Below are positions 46,714 through 56,250 of a DNA stretch of 64,000 nt, in pieces. How positions within the stretch are numbered: the stretch's first letter is position 1; every line of letters starts with the position of its first letter. The DNA is from CAZUXY01 sp964624235 (GTDB lineage: Bacteria; Spirochaetota; UBA4802; UBA5368): positions 186,001 through 250,000 of the forward strand of contig CAZUXY010000001.1 in the NCBI GenBank assembly GCA_964624235.1, in the 5' to 3' direction. A model generated the notes under the pieces. The model made no database searches, was not told where the DNA came from, and worked only from the letters and a program-made list of their open reading frames with translations. The position numbers and the translations under genes are program-made.

Positions 46714-48009
46714 ATGTTCTGGAATAAAGAGATTGAAACAGCAGATAGAAAAAAGATTGAGAGCATTCAACTCGAAAGGCTCAAGAAGACCCTTCTTGCA
46801 GCAAAGAAAACACCCTTCTATAAAAAGGTTTATGACGAACGGGCAATAGATATTGGTGCAATAACAACGCTGCGCGACATAACCAGACTGCCGTTTACCA
46901 CCAAACACGACCTGAGGACAAGTTACCCTGACGGGATGGTGGCGGTACCACGCAAAAGCGTAGTACGTATGCACGCATCGTCGGGTACCACTGGAAAATC
47001 TACGGTAATATATTATACCAGAAAGGACGTGGATGAATGGGCCCACCAGGTGGCCAGGGGAGTGATGGCCACCGGGGTAACTCCTGAGGATGTGTTCCAG
47101 AATATGATGGGTTACGGCCTTTTTACCGGCGGCCTGGGGCTGCATTACGGCGCCGAACTGATAGGATGTATGGTAATCCCGACATCCTCAGGTAATACTC
47201 TTAAGCAGATACAGTTCATTCAGGATTTCGGCACTACAGTAATACATATTACCCCTAGTTACTCTTTACATTTGGTTGAGGTTATCGCCGAACAGGGAAT
47301 AAATCCGCATGATCTAACCATCAAAAAGGCGTTTCTCGGCGCCGAACCGTATTCTGAAGCAACCAGGGACAAGATAGAGGAACAATACGGACTTGATGCC
47401 TATAATTCATATGGACTGTCCGAGATGAACGGTCCAGGTGTCGCGTTTGAATGTATCCACAAAAACGGCATGCACCTCTGGGAGGATTACTATATCGCAG
47501 AGATAATCAATCCTGAAACTGAAGAGCCCCTGCCGGACGGTGAGGATGGCGAGCTGGTGCTGACCCATATCAACAGGGAGGCAATGCCGATCATCCGTTA
47601 CCGCACCAGGGACCTCACCAGGTTTATCCCCGAGCCCTGCCCCTGCGGAAGGACGCATCGGCGCATTGAAAGAATAAAGGGCAGGACCGACGACATGATG
47701 ATTTTAAGCGGTGTGAATGTTTTCCCCTCACAGATTGAAACGGTACTGATGAATTTCCCTGAAGTCGGAAACAATTACCAGATAGTACTGGACCGTCAAA
47801 ACAATCTGGACCGCATGCATATCAAAGTTGAAATCTACTCCAAGATGTTTGAAGGTGATATTAAACAACTGGAGAACATAAAGAAAAAGATGGCCGAGGC
47901 GCTGAGGGCGCTGATCACCATCAATCCGCGGATTGAGTTGCTTGAACCCGGTTCCCTGGAACCCAGTACCGGAAAGGCAAAGAGAGTCATAGACAACAGG
48001 AAAATATAA
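46714..48009 (+). CDS. paaK: Phenylacetate-CoA ligase family protein
   Basis: A 431-residue adenylate-forming enzyme. The phosphate loop is SSGTTGKSTVIYY, and other core motifs are AFLGAEPYSEATRDKIEEQYG, YNSYGLSEMNGPG and GRTDDMMILSGVNVFPSQIE. It activates an aryl or alkyl acid as the CoA thioester; in anaerobes this group also takes phenylacetate-like or other short acids. The start at 46714 follows AAAGG; the frame is open back to 46576 inside the rhomboid gene. The ACT-domain gene next door is its usual companion. Confidence 0.92.
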   Translation: MFWNKEIETADRKKIESIQLERLKKTLLAAKKTPFYKKVYDERAIDIGAITTLRDITRLPFTTKHDLRTSYPDGMVAVPRKSVVRMHASSGTTGKSTVIYYTRKDVDEWAHQVARGVMATGVTPEDVFQNMMGYGLFTGGLGLHYGAELIGCMVIPTSSGNTLKQIQFIQDFGTTVIHITPSYSLHLVEVIAEQGINPHDLTIKKAFLGAEPYSEATRDKIEEQYGLDAYNSYGLSEMNGPGVAFECIHKNGMHLWEDYYIAEIINPETEEPLPDGEDGELVLTHINREAMPIIRYRTRDLTRFIPEPCPCGRTHRRIERIKGRTDDMMILSGVNVFPSQIETVLMNFPEVGNNYQIVLDRQNNLDRMHIKVEIYSKMFEGDIKQLENIKKKMAEALRALITINPRIELLEPGSLEPSTGKAKRVIDNRKI

Positions 48010-48018
48010 GGAGGGAGT

Positions 48019-48447
48019 ATGCCTCATCAAGTTTCGGTTTTCGCCGAGAACAGACCTGGAAAGATTGAAAGGATAACCAGCGTTCTCTTTAAAATGAACA
48101 TAAATATACGTGCGGTCACAATTTCAGATTCCGGTGACTATGGAATAATCAAGCTTCTGTTGGACCGCCCGGAAGAAGCGGTCGAAAGACTTAAGGAAGA
48201 AGGGATCGCCGCCACGTTGAAAGATATTGTTGCCATCAAAGTCAGTGATGAACCGGGTGGATTATTCTCAGTAGCATCGTTTCTTAATAAAAACAATATC
48301 AATGTTGAAGACGCTTACGGGTTCATGGTTAAAAGTCACGAGGAAGCGGTATTTGTTTTCCAGGTGAGCAACGTAAAGAACACCGAAAAGCTGCTCTCAG
48401 AAGCGGGATTCGAAATACTATCAGATCATGAATTATATGTGCTCTGA
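48019..48447 (+). CDS. Tandem ACT-domain protein
   Basis: A 142-residue protein of two ACT domains (QVSVFAENRPGKIERITSVL and VAIKVSDEPGGLFSVASFL). ACT domains bind amino acids or other small acids. This type is often encoded right after phenylacetate-CoA ligase genes, as here, and probably senses the ligase pathway's substrate. It begins nine bases after the ligase stop, with GGAGGG as ribosome site. Confidence 0.9.
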   Translation: MPHQVSVFAENRPGKIERITSVLFKMNINIRAVTISDSGDYGIIKLLLDRPEEAVERLKEEGIAATLKDIVAIKVSDEPGGLFSVASFLNKNNINVEDAYGFMVKSHEEAVFVFQVSNVKNTEKLLSEAGFEILSDHELYVL

Positions 48448-48594
48448 TCAGCTTGCAATCCCCTGTGAATCTGAAGAAAACACACCGACCAGTGCAGAGG
48501 AAGTCTGACTGTAACAATTGTATTACTGGTACCGGATGTTTATCCATGCACGTCATAGCCCCATACCATAAAATATCTAATGGAGTTATATCCG

Positions 48595-49152
48595 ATGCAA
48601 AGACCACACGCGTTGGAAATGTTGAAGACTCACGTTAAGAATGAAAATATGATAAAGCACTCTCTTGCTTCAGAGGCCGTGATGAAAGCGCTCGCAAAAG
48701 AGTTGGGAGAGGATGAAAGCCAGTGGGCGCTTGCAGGGCTTCTGCATGACATTGATGTGGAAATCACCGATGCCGATCTTTCAATCCATACAAAGGAGGC
48801 TGCAAGAATTCTCGAAAACGCCGGCGTCGAAAAAGAAATCATTGAAGCAATACGCCTGCATAATGAAGAGGCCCACCCCGGTGAGAAAAGAAGTACCCGG
48901 TTTCAACATGCACTGGCAGCGGGTGAAACCATCACGGGTCTCATTACAGCGACCGCACTTGTGTATCCAGACAAGAAATTGTCCAGCGTAAAAGTCAAAT
49001 CCATCGTCAAAAGAATGAAGGAAACCGCCTTCGCACGTTCGGTCAACCGTGACATTATACTGGAATGCGAAACTCTGGGGATGGACATTCAGCGCTTTTC
49101 AGAACTGGCGCTGGCGGCCATGCAGGAAATTTCTGAAGATCTTGGATTATAA
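48595..49152 (+). CDS. HD-domain (HDIG) protein
   Basis: A 185-residue protein. The metal motif lies in IKHSLASEAVMKALA and AGLLHDIDVE (HD), with further histidines at RLHNEEAHPG. The family is small HDIG phosphohydrolases, often misannotated as phosphatases; the substrate is unknown. GGAG nine bases before ATG 48595 supports it over the upstream ATG at 48580. It may be co-transcribed with the ligase/ACT pair, though 147 bases separate them. Confidence 0.8.
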   Translation: MQRPHALEMLKTHVKNENMIKHSLASEAVMKALAKELGEDESQWALAGLLHDIDVEITDADLSIHTKEAARILENAGVEKEIIEAIRLHNEEAHPGEKRSTRFQHALAAGETITGLITATALVYPDKKLSSVKVKSIVKRMKETAFARSVNRDIILECETLGMDIQRFSELALAAMQEISEDLGL

Positions 49153-49231
49153 TATAAATTAATAGACTGCGATTGGGAACTGATCAACGATTGAAACCTG
49201 TGACGCAATTAACCAGGAAGGAGATTGACCC

Positions 49232-49588
49232 ATGAAGAAATCAACGATTATCGCATTAATGGCCGTAATAGGATTAAGCATGTGCGCTCAAAAAAAAAGT
49301 GACACTGACCGATCGTCGATACTAATTAAGAAATACTTCCGTGATGATAACACATATGTAATCGTATGCAAGGGGTTTCCACGCGAGGGGATTACCGGCA
49401 TACAGGCAGGAGAAACCGCTAAAGAGTCCGCACTATTGAACGCCCAGATAATCGCCAGAGAATCTTTTAACGAATCAGTGGATGTGGTAAAGCTCGGTAG
49501 TATTGAAAAATACGATTTCCGAGGGAATATCGCGGTTATTGAATATGTAATAAAGGTTGAAGGATTGAAAAAAAGTTTAAAACGATAA
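49232..49588 (+). CDS. Small exported protein, LPP20-like (possible lipoprotein)
   Basis: A 118-residue protein with a signal and Cys near residue 18 in LSMC, a loose lipobox. The mature part has YVIVCKGFPREGITGIQAGETAKESALLNAQIIARESF, which resembles the LPP20-type repeat of spirochaete and epsilonproteobacterial lipoproteins. A strong GGAAGGAG site precedes the ATG. The convergent gene at 49721-50956 encodes a larger exported protein with a similar alpha-helical repeat. Confidence 0.65.
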   Translation: MKKSTIIALMAVIGLSMCAQKKSDTDRSSILIKKYFRDDNTYVIVCKGFPREGITGIQAGETAKESALLNAQIIARESFNESVDVVKLGSIEKYDFRGNIAVIEYVIKVEGLKKSLKR

Positions 49589-49669
49589 ACGATTTCTGAA
49601 GAAGCGGGCGGTTTACGACAATGAACCAACCATATGTTACAACAACAAGATAATATCAGGATATAATAA

Positions 49670-49697
49670 AAAAGAGCGACCTAAAGATCGCTCTTTT
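49670..49697. terminator. Bidirectional terminator between two convergent exported-protein genes
   Basis: AAAAGAGCGA (49670-49679) pairs with TCGCTCTTTT (49688-49697) around eight bases. A- and T-runs on both sides let it serve both convergent genes, at 82 and 24 bases from their stops. Confidence 0.87.
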
Positions 49698-49720
49698 ATT
49701 TGTCTGAAATTACCAACTCG

Positions 49721-50956
49721 CTATTTAATCTTTTCCGCAACGATCTTGATCTTATTGGGATAGGTCTCTTTTACTTCAATTTTGAAACCGAGTGCCTGAG
49801 ACTTTGCGTTCAATTCTTCAGCAAAATCGGTTGTCTTGCCTGCGAACTCAACGTCAATCTTCGCGATTTTTCCTGCCTGCCCTCGAGGATATACTTTTTT
49901 GACACCTCTAATCCTGCCTTTAACCTCATTTCGGAACTTGGTCAGGTCTGCAAAATCCAGACCGGTAATGCTTATGGAGATCATTCTTTCAGTCGCTGAT
50001 TTCAGAAATTTCCTGGTGATCTGGTTCATGAACGGTCCGGATTCAAACTTGCCTGTTTCTTCATTATTCTTACCCAGAATCTTCTGGAGACAGCGCTGAA
50101 TGGCCATCTTGGATGCGGTTGTAGCATCAATATGAATCCCCGGTGCATTTGCGCTGGTGGTTGCAAGAATAACGCCGGTATATACGTCTATCGCCTTGAT
50201 GTTTATTATTGCTGATTTGGACTTCATATTTGCGGAAATACCCGCCAGTACGGCTGTCTGGTCCATGGTTTGAACTTCGCCGATAATTATCACTTCTGCG
50301 CCGGCATCATCCATTAAAAGGTCCTGAACCCCGCCTTTCACCTGTCCTGCCATCGCCATATTAATCTTTGCCCTGTCACGACGAAGCAGCTGCTGGGTCA
50401 TTGCCGCGTCCACAAATTCGAAACCTGCATTTCCCATTATTTCCATCATGGTAAGCTCTGTTACGGTAAACCCAGGGAAGTTCTGTTTTCCCTCAAAAGT
50501 TTCCTTTATGAGGACCATGAATTTCGGACGCCCGTAGTTTTTAAGTGTCGCTTCAATGGTATCATTCACAGCCTGGGGATAGACCTCACCGTAAATGGTA
50601 ACAACAAACGCTCCTTCCTGTGAACCTTCTTTTATAACTTTCCAGTTTCTTACCATACCTGATGATTTTGCTTCTACGATAGAAGAGACGAGGGCGAAAT
50701 CCTGCACCACCGAAGTGCCTGTCACAAAACGGCCTAGTTTACTGCTGACAAGTTTATTCATGGCGTCATCGATAGCCCTGTCCCTGGCCAGGGAAATATC
50801 ATTATCAAATATCTGTGCGTACCCCGTAGCTTCACCGCAGAGTTCGCATACTTTTGATGTTGATGACTTAACCTGTTTTTTGCTGCCCCCTCCGCAGGAC
50901 ACTACTGCGGCCGTAAAGAACAGCGCGATGAATACTGCAATACTTTTACTTTTCAT
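49721..50956 (-). CDS. Exported lipoprotein with LPP20/FlgT/CsgG-like architecture
   Basis: A 411-residue lipoprotein. Lipobox AAVVSC puts the lipidated Cys at about residue 21, after a clear signal. Next comes an LPP20-like helical segment (ARDRAIDDAMNKLVSSKLG), then a middle domain with FMVLIKETFEGKQNF and a CsgG-like IIIGEVQTMD stretch, and a C-terminal alpha/beta domain (ISITGLDFADLTKFRNEVKGRIRG). This order resembles FlgT and related envelope proteins, but no flagellar genes are near. AAGGAG seven bases before ATG 50956 sets the start; 50974 is an upstream in-frame ATG. Function is not known. Confidence 0.7.
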   Translation of the reverse strand: MKSKSIAVFIALFFTAAVVSCGGGSKKQVKSSTSKVCELCGEATGYAQIFDNDISLARDRAIDDAMNKLVSSKLGRFVTGTSVVQDFALVSSIVEAKSSGMVRNWKVIKEGSQEGAFVVTIYGEVYPQAVNDTIEATLKNYGRPKFMVLIKETFEGKQNFPGFTVTELTMMEIMGNAGFEFVDAAMTQQLLRRDRAKINMAMAGQVKGGVQDLLMDDAGAEVIIIGEVQTMDQTAVLAGISANMKSKSAIINIKAIDVYTGVILATTSANAPGIHIDATTASKMAIQRCLQKILGKNNEETGKFESGPFMNQITRKFLKSATERMISISITGLDFADLTKFRNEVKGRIRGVKKVYPRGQAGKIAKIDVEFAGKTTDFAEELNAKSQALGFKIEVKETYPNKIKIVAEKIK

Positions 50957-51296
50957 TGAATACTCCTTCATCAAACAATTATTTATAATAAAATTCCAGC
51001 GACGGGACAGAGCATCCTTTACTCCTTCCGGTCGCCGGTGCTCTTGATGAAATTCCTGGTGCGTGTGCAGTATGCTTTATTTTTCTTAAGTATTATTACC
51101 GATTTTCGAAGACGATCGTCAAAAACATTTCTTTAAATATACGAATGTACGATATAAATAGTCAAACCATTTTTATTAAAAGTGTCCGCCGAAAAGGACA
51201 CTGTGGATTACTTTTTTTATTGCATTACTTCTTGTTTACCTTAAGCTGAAGCACAACAGACCTTACAAGTTTTATTTCCCAACGAGGAAGTATTTC
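50957..51296. other. 340-bp divergent control region with one short hairpin
   Basis: It separates two divergent genes and must hold both promoters. AGTGTCC (51181-51187) pairs with GGACACT (51196-51202) around GCCGAAAA, about 100 bases upstream of the HEAT-repeat gene. Forward, it is followed by a T7 run after nine bases; reverse, by TTTAATAAAAA. It might be a leader hairpin or a short attenuator. No gene is seen. Confidence 0.35.
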
Positions 51297-54200
51297 ATGG
51301 AAAAAGACTTCTTACAGTCACTGAAAATCGATATCAGCCGGAATTTTAAACCGGTTCCCTATGAGCGTATAGCATTTCATAAAATTCTGGGAATTACCAT
51401 GTCCGATAACGGGATGAAAATTCTTTTACGGGAAATGGAACAGGAACCGGATATTAGGGAAAGTGCGGTCCTGGTGCTTAAAAATTTCAATCAACCCGCT
51501 GTTTTACGTGCTTTTGACGATATACTGCTCAGCGAACACCTGTCACCTGTAGAAACGACTTCTATCCTCGATCATATTGAACGAAACGGAAGCGGCGAAC
51601 AGGTAGAACTGGTGATGGAATATGTTAAAGCACATCTGGCAGATACTGAATCCCATCAGGTAATCTCAAAGGCGTTCAACGTATTACGGTTGCTGGGGAA
51701 AGGTCAGGAGCAAGTCCATGATTTTATGGTCGGCCTGATAAAGAATCCTGAAACCAGTCGTGAAATCATGAATTTTGCAATTATGGGATTATCTTTACTT
51801 AAGGATATCTCACTTTTGGAGGACTTGCTGAAGAATAAGGATGATGATATCGCGTATAACGTGTATAAGTCACTGTCCCTGATGAGCGAGAATCTGGCTA
51901 CCGATACCACTGAACCGTCGGATAATGATGATATTCCCTTTACCTATACGGAGGACCATGAAGACCGGCAGCTTTTGAATATCAGGGTGCTTTTGGGAAA
52001 AATGACCAGCCATTTCGATTCGTATTCCAGGAAAACTAAAACCTCTTTCATTAATGCGATGATATCATCGAACCACAGGGAGTTTTTGATATACACAATG
52101 AAAGCACTCACCTCGGATGACTCGGAACTGATAGATATGGTTTTGCACCTGCTGTTGTCGAATGTCCGAAAACTCAGAGACCCCGATAAACTGTTCCGCA
52201 ACCTCCTGGCATTAACCGCCGACAGCGAAAGGAAAAATGAAACCATCGTTAATATCATTGAGCAGTATTTCACCAATATGAGAGAAACGCGGAAAAATAA
52301 TATATTCCGCGACAAGCTCCACAATTATATCGTCGTAACCCTGGACACCTATTTTGAAACCTATCGCAAGGAATTCATGGTCACCGAGGTAGCAGAAAAA
52401 GGATACCCTGAGAGTTTTAGAAAACTGAGAAAATACTTTCTTGAAAACCTGAATCCGGAAATCAGAAAAAAGGTCGCACATTTTCTCCGTAACGGTGATC
52501 GATCAACACTTAAAACGATGATCTTGGAAATTTCAAAAAAAGTCCCTTTTATCGAACCCAAATATAAGGAGAAAATTGAGTTTCTCATTGAGATTCTTCA
52601 TGACGATGACCAGAAATCCCGTGCCAATTCCGCTCAAAGAATTGAAGATATTAATTTTGAAAAACGCTATCTGCGAAACCGCATTGTCAGGATTTGTGAA
52701 ATAGTAGGGCGTCTCCACATCGACGAGGCCGCGACAAGTCTGGTGAAAATTTATAATTATGTAAAAAAATACCCTGATGAGGATATTTCGAACGCGGTAA
52801 CCTATTGTCTGTCCATGATCAACTACTCTTATCTTCAGGGAGAACTTGAAGTAATGATGATGTCAGGAAGCCAGGAGGACCAGACAAGGGCGGTGAAGTA
52901 TCTATCACTGTTCCCGGATCAAAGATCAATGAATATCCTGCTGGATTATCTTCGTGGCGAGGTCGTCTCCACTTCGGATCTGATCCTCCCTGTATTTGAC
53001 ATTCTTCTGCGCAGGGATTTATTCGGCAATATGACGGCAAACACGGTATTTAAGAAGTATATCGACAGCGATTATAACGATGAGATAAAACGCTGTGCGA
53101 TACTATGCCTGGGCAAGGTCGGGGTAGAATCGGATATAGATTATCTCAACGACCTCTTCTCCAGAGGGGCAAACAATGAAATCAAGGAAGCGGTGGTTCA
53201 GGCCATGACCACTGTGGTACACCTGAATAGCACAATAAACCGCCGACAGGTGATGAAAATCCTTCAGGAATACTTTAAAGATCCTTCAATACGTGTAAGG
53301 ATTTATTCCTGCATGATCCTTATTTATCTGGGCAACAAAGACGCATTGAAGTACATACGCGATATGATGATCATTAAGAACAAGTCCATACAGCGTGAAG
53401 TACTGACCCTTATAGGCAACCAGCGTTCTGTTGAGTTTGCTTATTTTCTCATCTCTCTTCTTAAAGAGGAATATGGAATATCAGGTGACATCATACCGAT
53501 ACTGGCCTTGATGCCCAAGGAAGAACTTTCCGAAATAGATCATTTTATTGTGAATATTTTTAAAAAGTACGAAGGATCGGAAATCGAATCGAAGGAAAAA
53601 AAGGAAAGCATAAAGGTAAAAACCGGCCCGGATCTGACACAGGGCTGGATCGAGAAAACCATACTCTGCATAGACATTGAAGGGTATTTTAAAAAGCTTC
53701 GTGAAATGAAGCTGGTGAATCTTATTATAAACAACAAAATTTTAAACAAGGCGATACTCTCCGAAATAGAAAAACACCGTGGTTACGTTTCAAAAGTTAC
53801 CGACGGGAATATTGTTTCGGTTTTTACAGATCCGGTAGATGCTGCTTCCGCGGCTTTACGGATTCATGAAGCAACTCTCCGTTTTAACGCAATGAGATTA
53901 CTTGAGAAAAGGATTAAACTCTCAATAAAAACTATTACTGCAATGGTTAAAATCATGGGGGATGAAATAGTCTTTTTACCGGAATATATTAAAGGGTTGA
54001 TGAGCCGCCTCCCGGTTGTCAATCGTGTAATAGTTGATAGTGCATCATTAAAATTGATTGAACACAACTTTCATATCGAACCTTTCCCTGAAATTATTTT
54101 TACCGGTCCCGAATCCTCTGATGGGTATTTTGAACTGATAAGTCCTATTAATTCATTTCCATTGCTTGAAGGTATACTGAACGATACCGGCCGCCGCGAG

Positions 54201-54455
54201 CGAGAAAGAATTGATGCTCAGAAAAAACTGGAAGAGGATTCCAGAAAACGAAGACAGGATTCAGGAAAGAACAACGCGGTTGAATATATTAAAGTCATGG
54301 ACGATGTGGGAAAGATCATAAAACATGAACTTGACGAAATGATCAAATATGTCCAAAAGAGATCAACTGACCGAGAATTGATCAGCAATGTTGAAAAACG
54401 AGTTTCCAATATAAATAAAATATATCTAACGGAAACTACGCGCATAATCATGTAA
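51297..54455 (+). CDS. Giant HEAT-repeat protein with C-terminal class III cyclase-like domain
   Basis: A 1052-residue cytosolic protein. Residues about 1-770 are helical HEAT-type repeats (for example ESAVLVLKNFNQPAVLRAFDDIL and RVRIYSCMILIYLGNKDALKYIRDMM). Residues 783-960 look like a class III nucleotide cyclase: first metal aspartate D793 in CIDIEG, second D836 in KVTDGNIVSVF, then DAASAALRIHEA. The downstream GNVGS/NLAAR-type residues are not recognisable, so catalysis is uncertain. A charged coiled tail ends the protein. GAGGAAG sets the start. A barrel gene follows 10 bases later. Confidence 0.8.
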   Translation: MEKDFLQSLKIDISRNFKPVPYERIAFHKILGITMSDNGMKILLREMEQEPDIRESAVLVLKNFNQPAVLRAFDDILLSEHLSPVETTSILDHIERNGSGEQVELVMEYVKAHLADTESHQVISKAFNVLRLLGKGQEQVHDFMVGLIKNPETSREIMNFAIMGLSLLKDISLLEDLLKNKDDDIAYNVYKSLSLMSENLATDTTEPSDNDDIPFTYTEDHEDRQLLNIRVLLGKMTSHFDSYSRKTKTSFINAMISSNHREFLIYTMKALTSDDSELIDMVLHLLLSNVRKLRDPDKLFRNLLALTADSERKNETIVNIIEQYFTNMRETRKNNIFRDKLHNYIVVTLDTYFETYRKEFMVTEVAEKGYPESFRKLRKYFLENLNPEIRKKVAHFLRNGDRSTLKTMILEISKKVPFIEPKYKEKIEFLIEILHDDDQKSRANSAQRIEDINFEKRYLRNRIVRICEIVGRLHIDEAATSLVKIYNYVKKYPDEDISNAVTYCLSMINYSYLQGELEVMMMSGSQEDQTRAVKYLSLFPDQRSMNILLDYLRGEVVSTSDLILPVFDILLRRDLFGNMTANTVFKKYIDSDYNDEIKRCAILCLGKVGVESDIDYLNDLFSRGANNEIKEAVVQAMTTVVHLNSTINRRQVMKILQEYFKDPSIRVRIYSCMILIYLGNKDALKYIRDMMIIKNKSIQREVLTLIGNQRSVEFAYFLISLLKEEYGISGDIIPILALMPKEELSEIDHFIVNIFKKYEGSEIESKEKKESIKVKTGPDLTQGWIEKTILCIDIEGYFKKLREMKLVNLIINNKILNKAILSEIEKHRGYVSKVTDGNIVSVFTDPVDAASAALRIHEATLRFNAMRLLEKRIKLSIKTITAMVKIMGDEIVFLPEYIKGLMSRLPVVNRVIVDSASLKLIEHNFHIEPFPEIIFTGPESSDGYFELISPINSFPLLEGILNDTGRRERERIDAQKKLEEDSRKRRQDSGKNNAVEYIKVMDDVGKIIKHELDEMIKYVQKRSTDRELISNVEKRVSNINKIYLTETTRIIM

Positions 54456-54465
54456 TAATGGAATA

Positions 54466-55284
54466 ATGACAATTATCAAAACAATTTCAGCGTCTGCCGT
54501 TCCTCTTATTGTTTTTTTTGCTCTATTATCCGCGGTGTACCCCCAAGAAAAAGGAACCAACACCACTGCATCCCCGGACGATCTATGGGATAAGGCGTTT
54601 TCATATACCAGCCCGATAAAAAAGCCACCCGAAAAGAAGAAATGGTTTTTCAACCTGGCGGGTTTATACATGAGGAAGGTGGGCAATACAGACAACCTTA
54701 ACGCCAATATGCAGACCGATATCAATTATGATGACAACGTCTCTGAACTAGAAATATCGTACAGGACTTTCTACAGCGAAACGAAAAAAAAAGTATATGA
54801 GAACAAGGGTACTGGCCTGCTGAAGTTCGATCACTATATATTTCCACGAACAGAGTTTTTTGTATTCACACAGTCGGAATACAGTAAGGCGGCAAAATTA
54901 AGTCACCGAAACAACAGCGGTGCGGGCGCGAAGTTCAATTTTTTTAAAAATGATTACTGGAAAATGGATATCAGCGCGGCACCGATTTATCAATACGAAA
55001 ATTACGATGACCGTAATGAGAATACTAACTTCCGCTGGTCTTTCCGATACAGGATCAAGATCACCCCGATAAAGGATATCACCGCCAGTTTTATATCTTT
55101 TTATATCCCTGAAATAGATGATTTCGGAATCTACCGTTTCACTATCGATACCTACATTTCTATCAAACTGACTGAATATATCGCGTTAAAGACCGGCTAT
55201 ATTCACGACTTCAACAAAGACGCTCTGCCGGGAACCAAACGATATGACGATACGACCTATGCACAGATATCTTTGAATATATAA
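54466..55284 (+). CDS. DUF481-like outer-membrane beta-barrel protein
   Basis: A 272-residue exported protein. The signal ends near AVYPQ (about 26). The rest is an alternating pattern of aromatic and charged residues in beta strands: WFFNLAGLYMRKVGNTDNLN, ELEISYRTFYSE and so on, ending in a C-terminal strand QISLNI. The pattern resembles the DUF481/YdiY family of salt-induced outer-membrane proteins. It follows the HEAT-cyclase gene by ten bases, so the two are probably an operon. Function unknown. Confidence 0.75.
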   Translation: MTIIKTISASAVPLIVFFALLSAVYPQEKGTNTTASPDDLWDKAFSYTSPIKKPPEKKKWFFNLAGLYMRKVGNTDNLNANMQTDINYDDNVSELEISYRTFYSETKKKVYENKGTGLLKFDHYIFPRTEFFVFTQSEYSKAAKLSHRNNSGAGAKFNFFKNDYWKMDISAAPIYQYENYDDRNENTNFRWSFRYRIKITPIKDITASFISFYIPEIDDFGIYRFTIDTYISIKLTEYIALKTGYIHDFNKDALPGTKRYDDTTYAQISLNI

Positions 55285-55338
55285 CACATTTGACACGTTG
55301 CATCGGGACGCAATACGGCCGCCCACGCGAGGAACCGC

Positions 55339-56250
55339 TCAGTAATTCATTTGATCGATGAAGCGCTTGCTTAGGTCCATCTTGTGGCGAATCAGGGAAA
55401 CCGAGTTCTCTAGAAAGAACCGGTCATTTCTGAAAGTGAGAAGTTTCTCGTATTGTTCATAGGCTGTCTGGTAGTCCTTCAGCTTGAACGCGGATTCAGC
55501 GTAATAAAAATGCAGTGCTTTGTCATAATCGCCGGCGGTATTGATGGATTTAATCTGAATTACCGCCCTGAAGTATTCCCCACGGTAAAAATGGATTTTA
55601 GCCATACCCAGCAGACCGTCGGGAAACATGGGATTAATTTCCAGTGAACGCCGGTAGAATTTTTCCGCCATGTTCACCTGATTTCTTTTGTAGTAATTGT
55701 TTCCCATCATGATGATAGCTGCAAGTTCCTTGGGGTTCTTTTTGATGGCCTGCCTGAAATAATTCATAGCTTCCTTATCAACGCCACGCTTATCGTAGAT
55801 ATAGCCTATCTGCAGATACGTTTTTGAATATTCAGGCAGCAGATAGAGCGCTTTGGTGAAATGCAGCAATGCCATATCGAGGTTTTTAAGGTATAGATAA
55901 CACGTGCCCGCGTTATAACGAAAAGGGAGAAAAAGGGGAGATCGCACCATTCCGTATCCAAGAACCTCAGATGCTTTTTTATACTGTCCCTCTACCATCA
56001 ATGAGGCCGCCTTGTTGTTGTTTCTTGCCGCCTCTGAATTACCGGTGCAATAGAGTATATCGCCTTTCAAATAAATCGTTTCATTGGCCGTTTCCTCTAC
56101 GGGCGGATTTTTCGCTTTCNNNNNNNNNNTTAAATAATCCTCATCCGCAACGAGCATTTCAGGGAGTGTAAATAATATGAATACAGTTATAACAAGGGAC
56201 AGTATAACGATTATATAGATAAAGGGGTTCTTTATGATTATCTTATTCAT
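55339..56250 (-). CDS. Membrane-anchored TPR protein, interrupted by a scaffold gap
   Basis: About 303 residues. One N-terminal helix (about 10-30) anchors the protein, and the rest is a row of TPR motifs (LDMALLHFTKALYLLPEYSKTYLQIGYIYDKRGVDKEAMNYFRQAI, and repeats to RRSLEINPMFPDGLLGMAKI). TPR proteins bind other proteins. Ten Ns at 56120-56129 lie after residue 40, so the true length and frame are unknown there; the two halves are probably one gene because both sides continue in the same frame with sensible composition. The ribosome site is weak. It is convergent with the barrel gene. Confidence 0.65.
   Translation of the reverse strand: MNKIIIKNPFIYIIVILSLVITVFILFTLPEMLVADEDYLXXXXKAKNPPVEETANETIYLKGDILYCTGNSEAARNNNKAASLMVEGQYKKASEVLGYGMVRSPLFLPFRYNAGTCYLYLKNLDMALLHFTKALYLLPEYSKTYLQIGYIYDKRGVDKEAMNYFRQAIKKNPKELAAIIMMGNNYYKRNQVNMAEKFYRRSLEINPMFPDGLLGMAKIHFYRGEYFRAVIQIKSINTAGDYDKALHFYYAESAFKLKDYQTAYEQYEKLLTFRNDRFFLENSVSLIRHKMDLSKRFIDQMNY
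56120..56129. other. Assembly gap of 10 Ns
   Basis: Ten unknown bases in a row lie inside the TPR gene. Their number is likely arbitrary, so the real gap size is unknown and the reading frame across it is not established. Confidence 0.98.

Noticed and set aside
46215..46766. Reverse frame of 183 codons across the rhomboid gene
   Set aside because: Antisense shadow of a well-supported gene.
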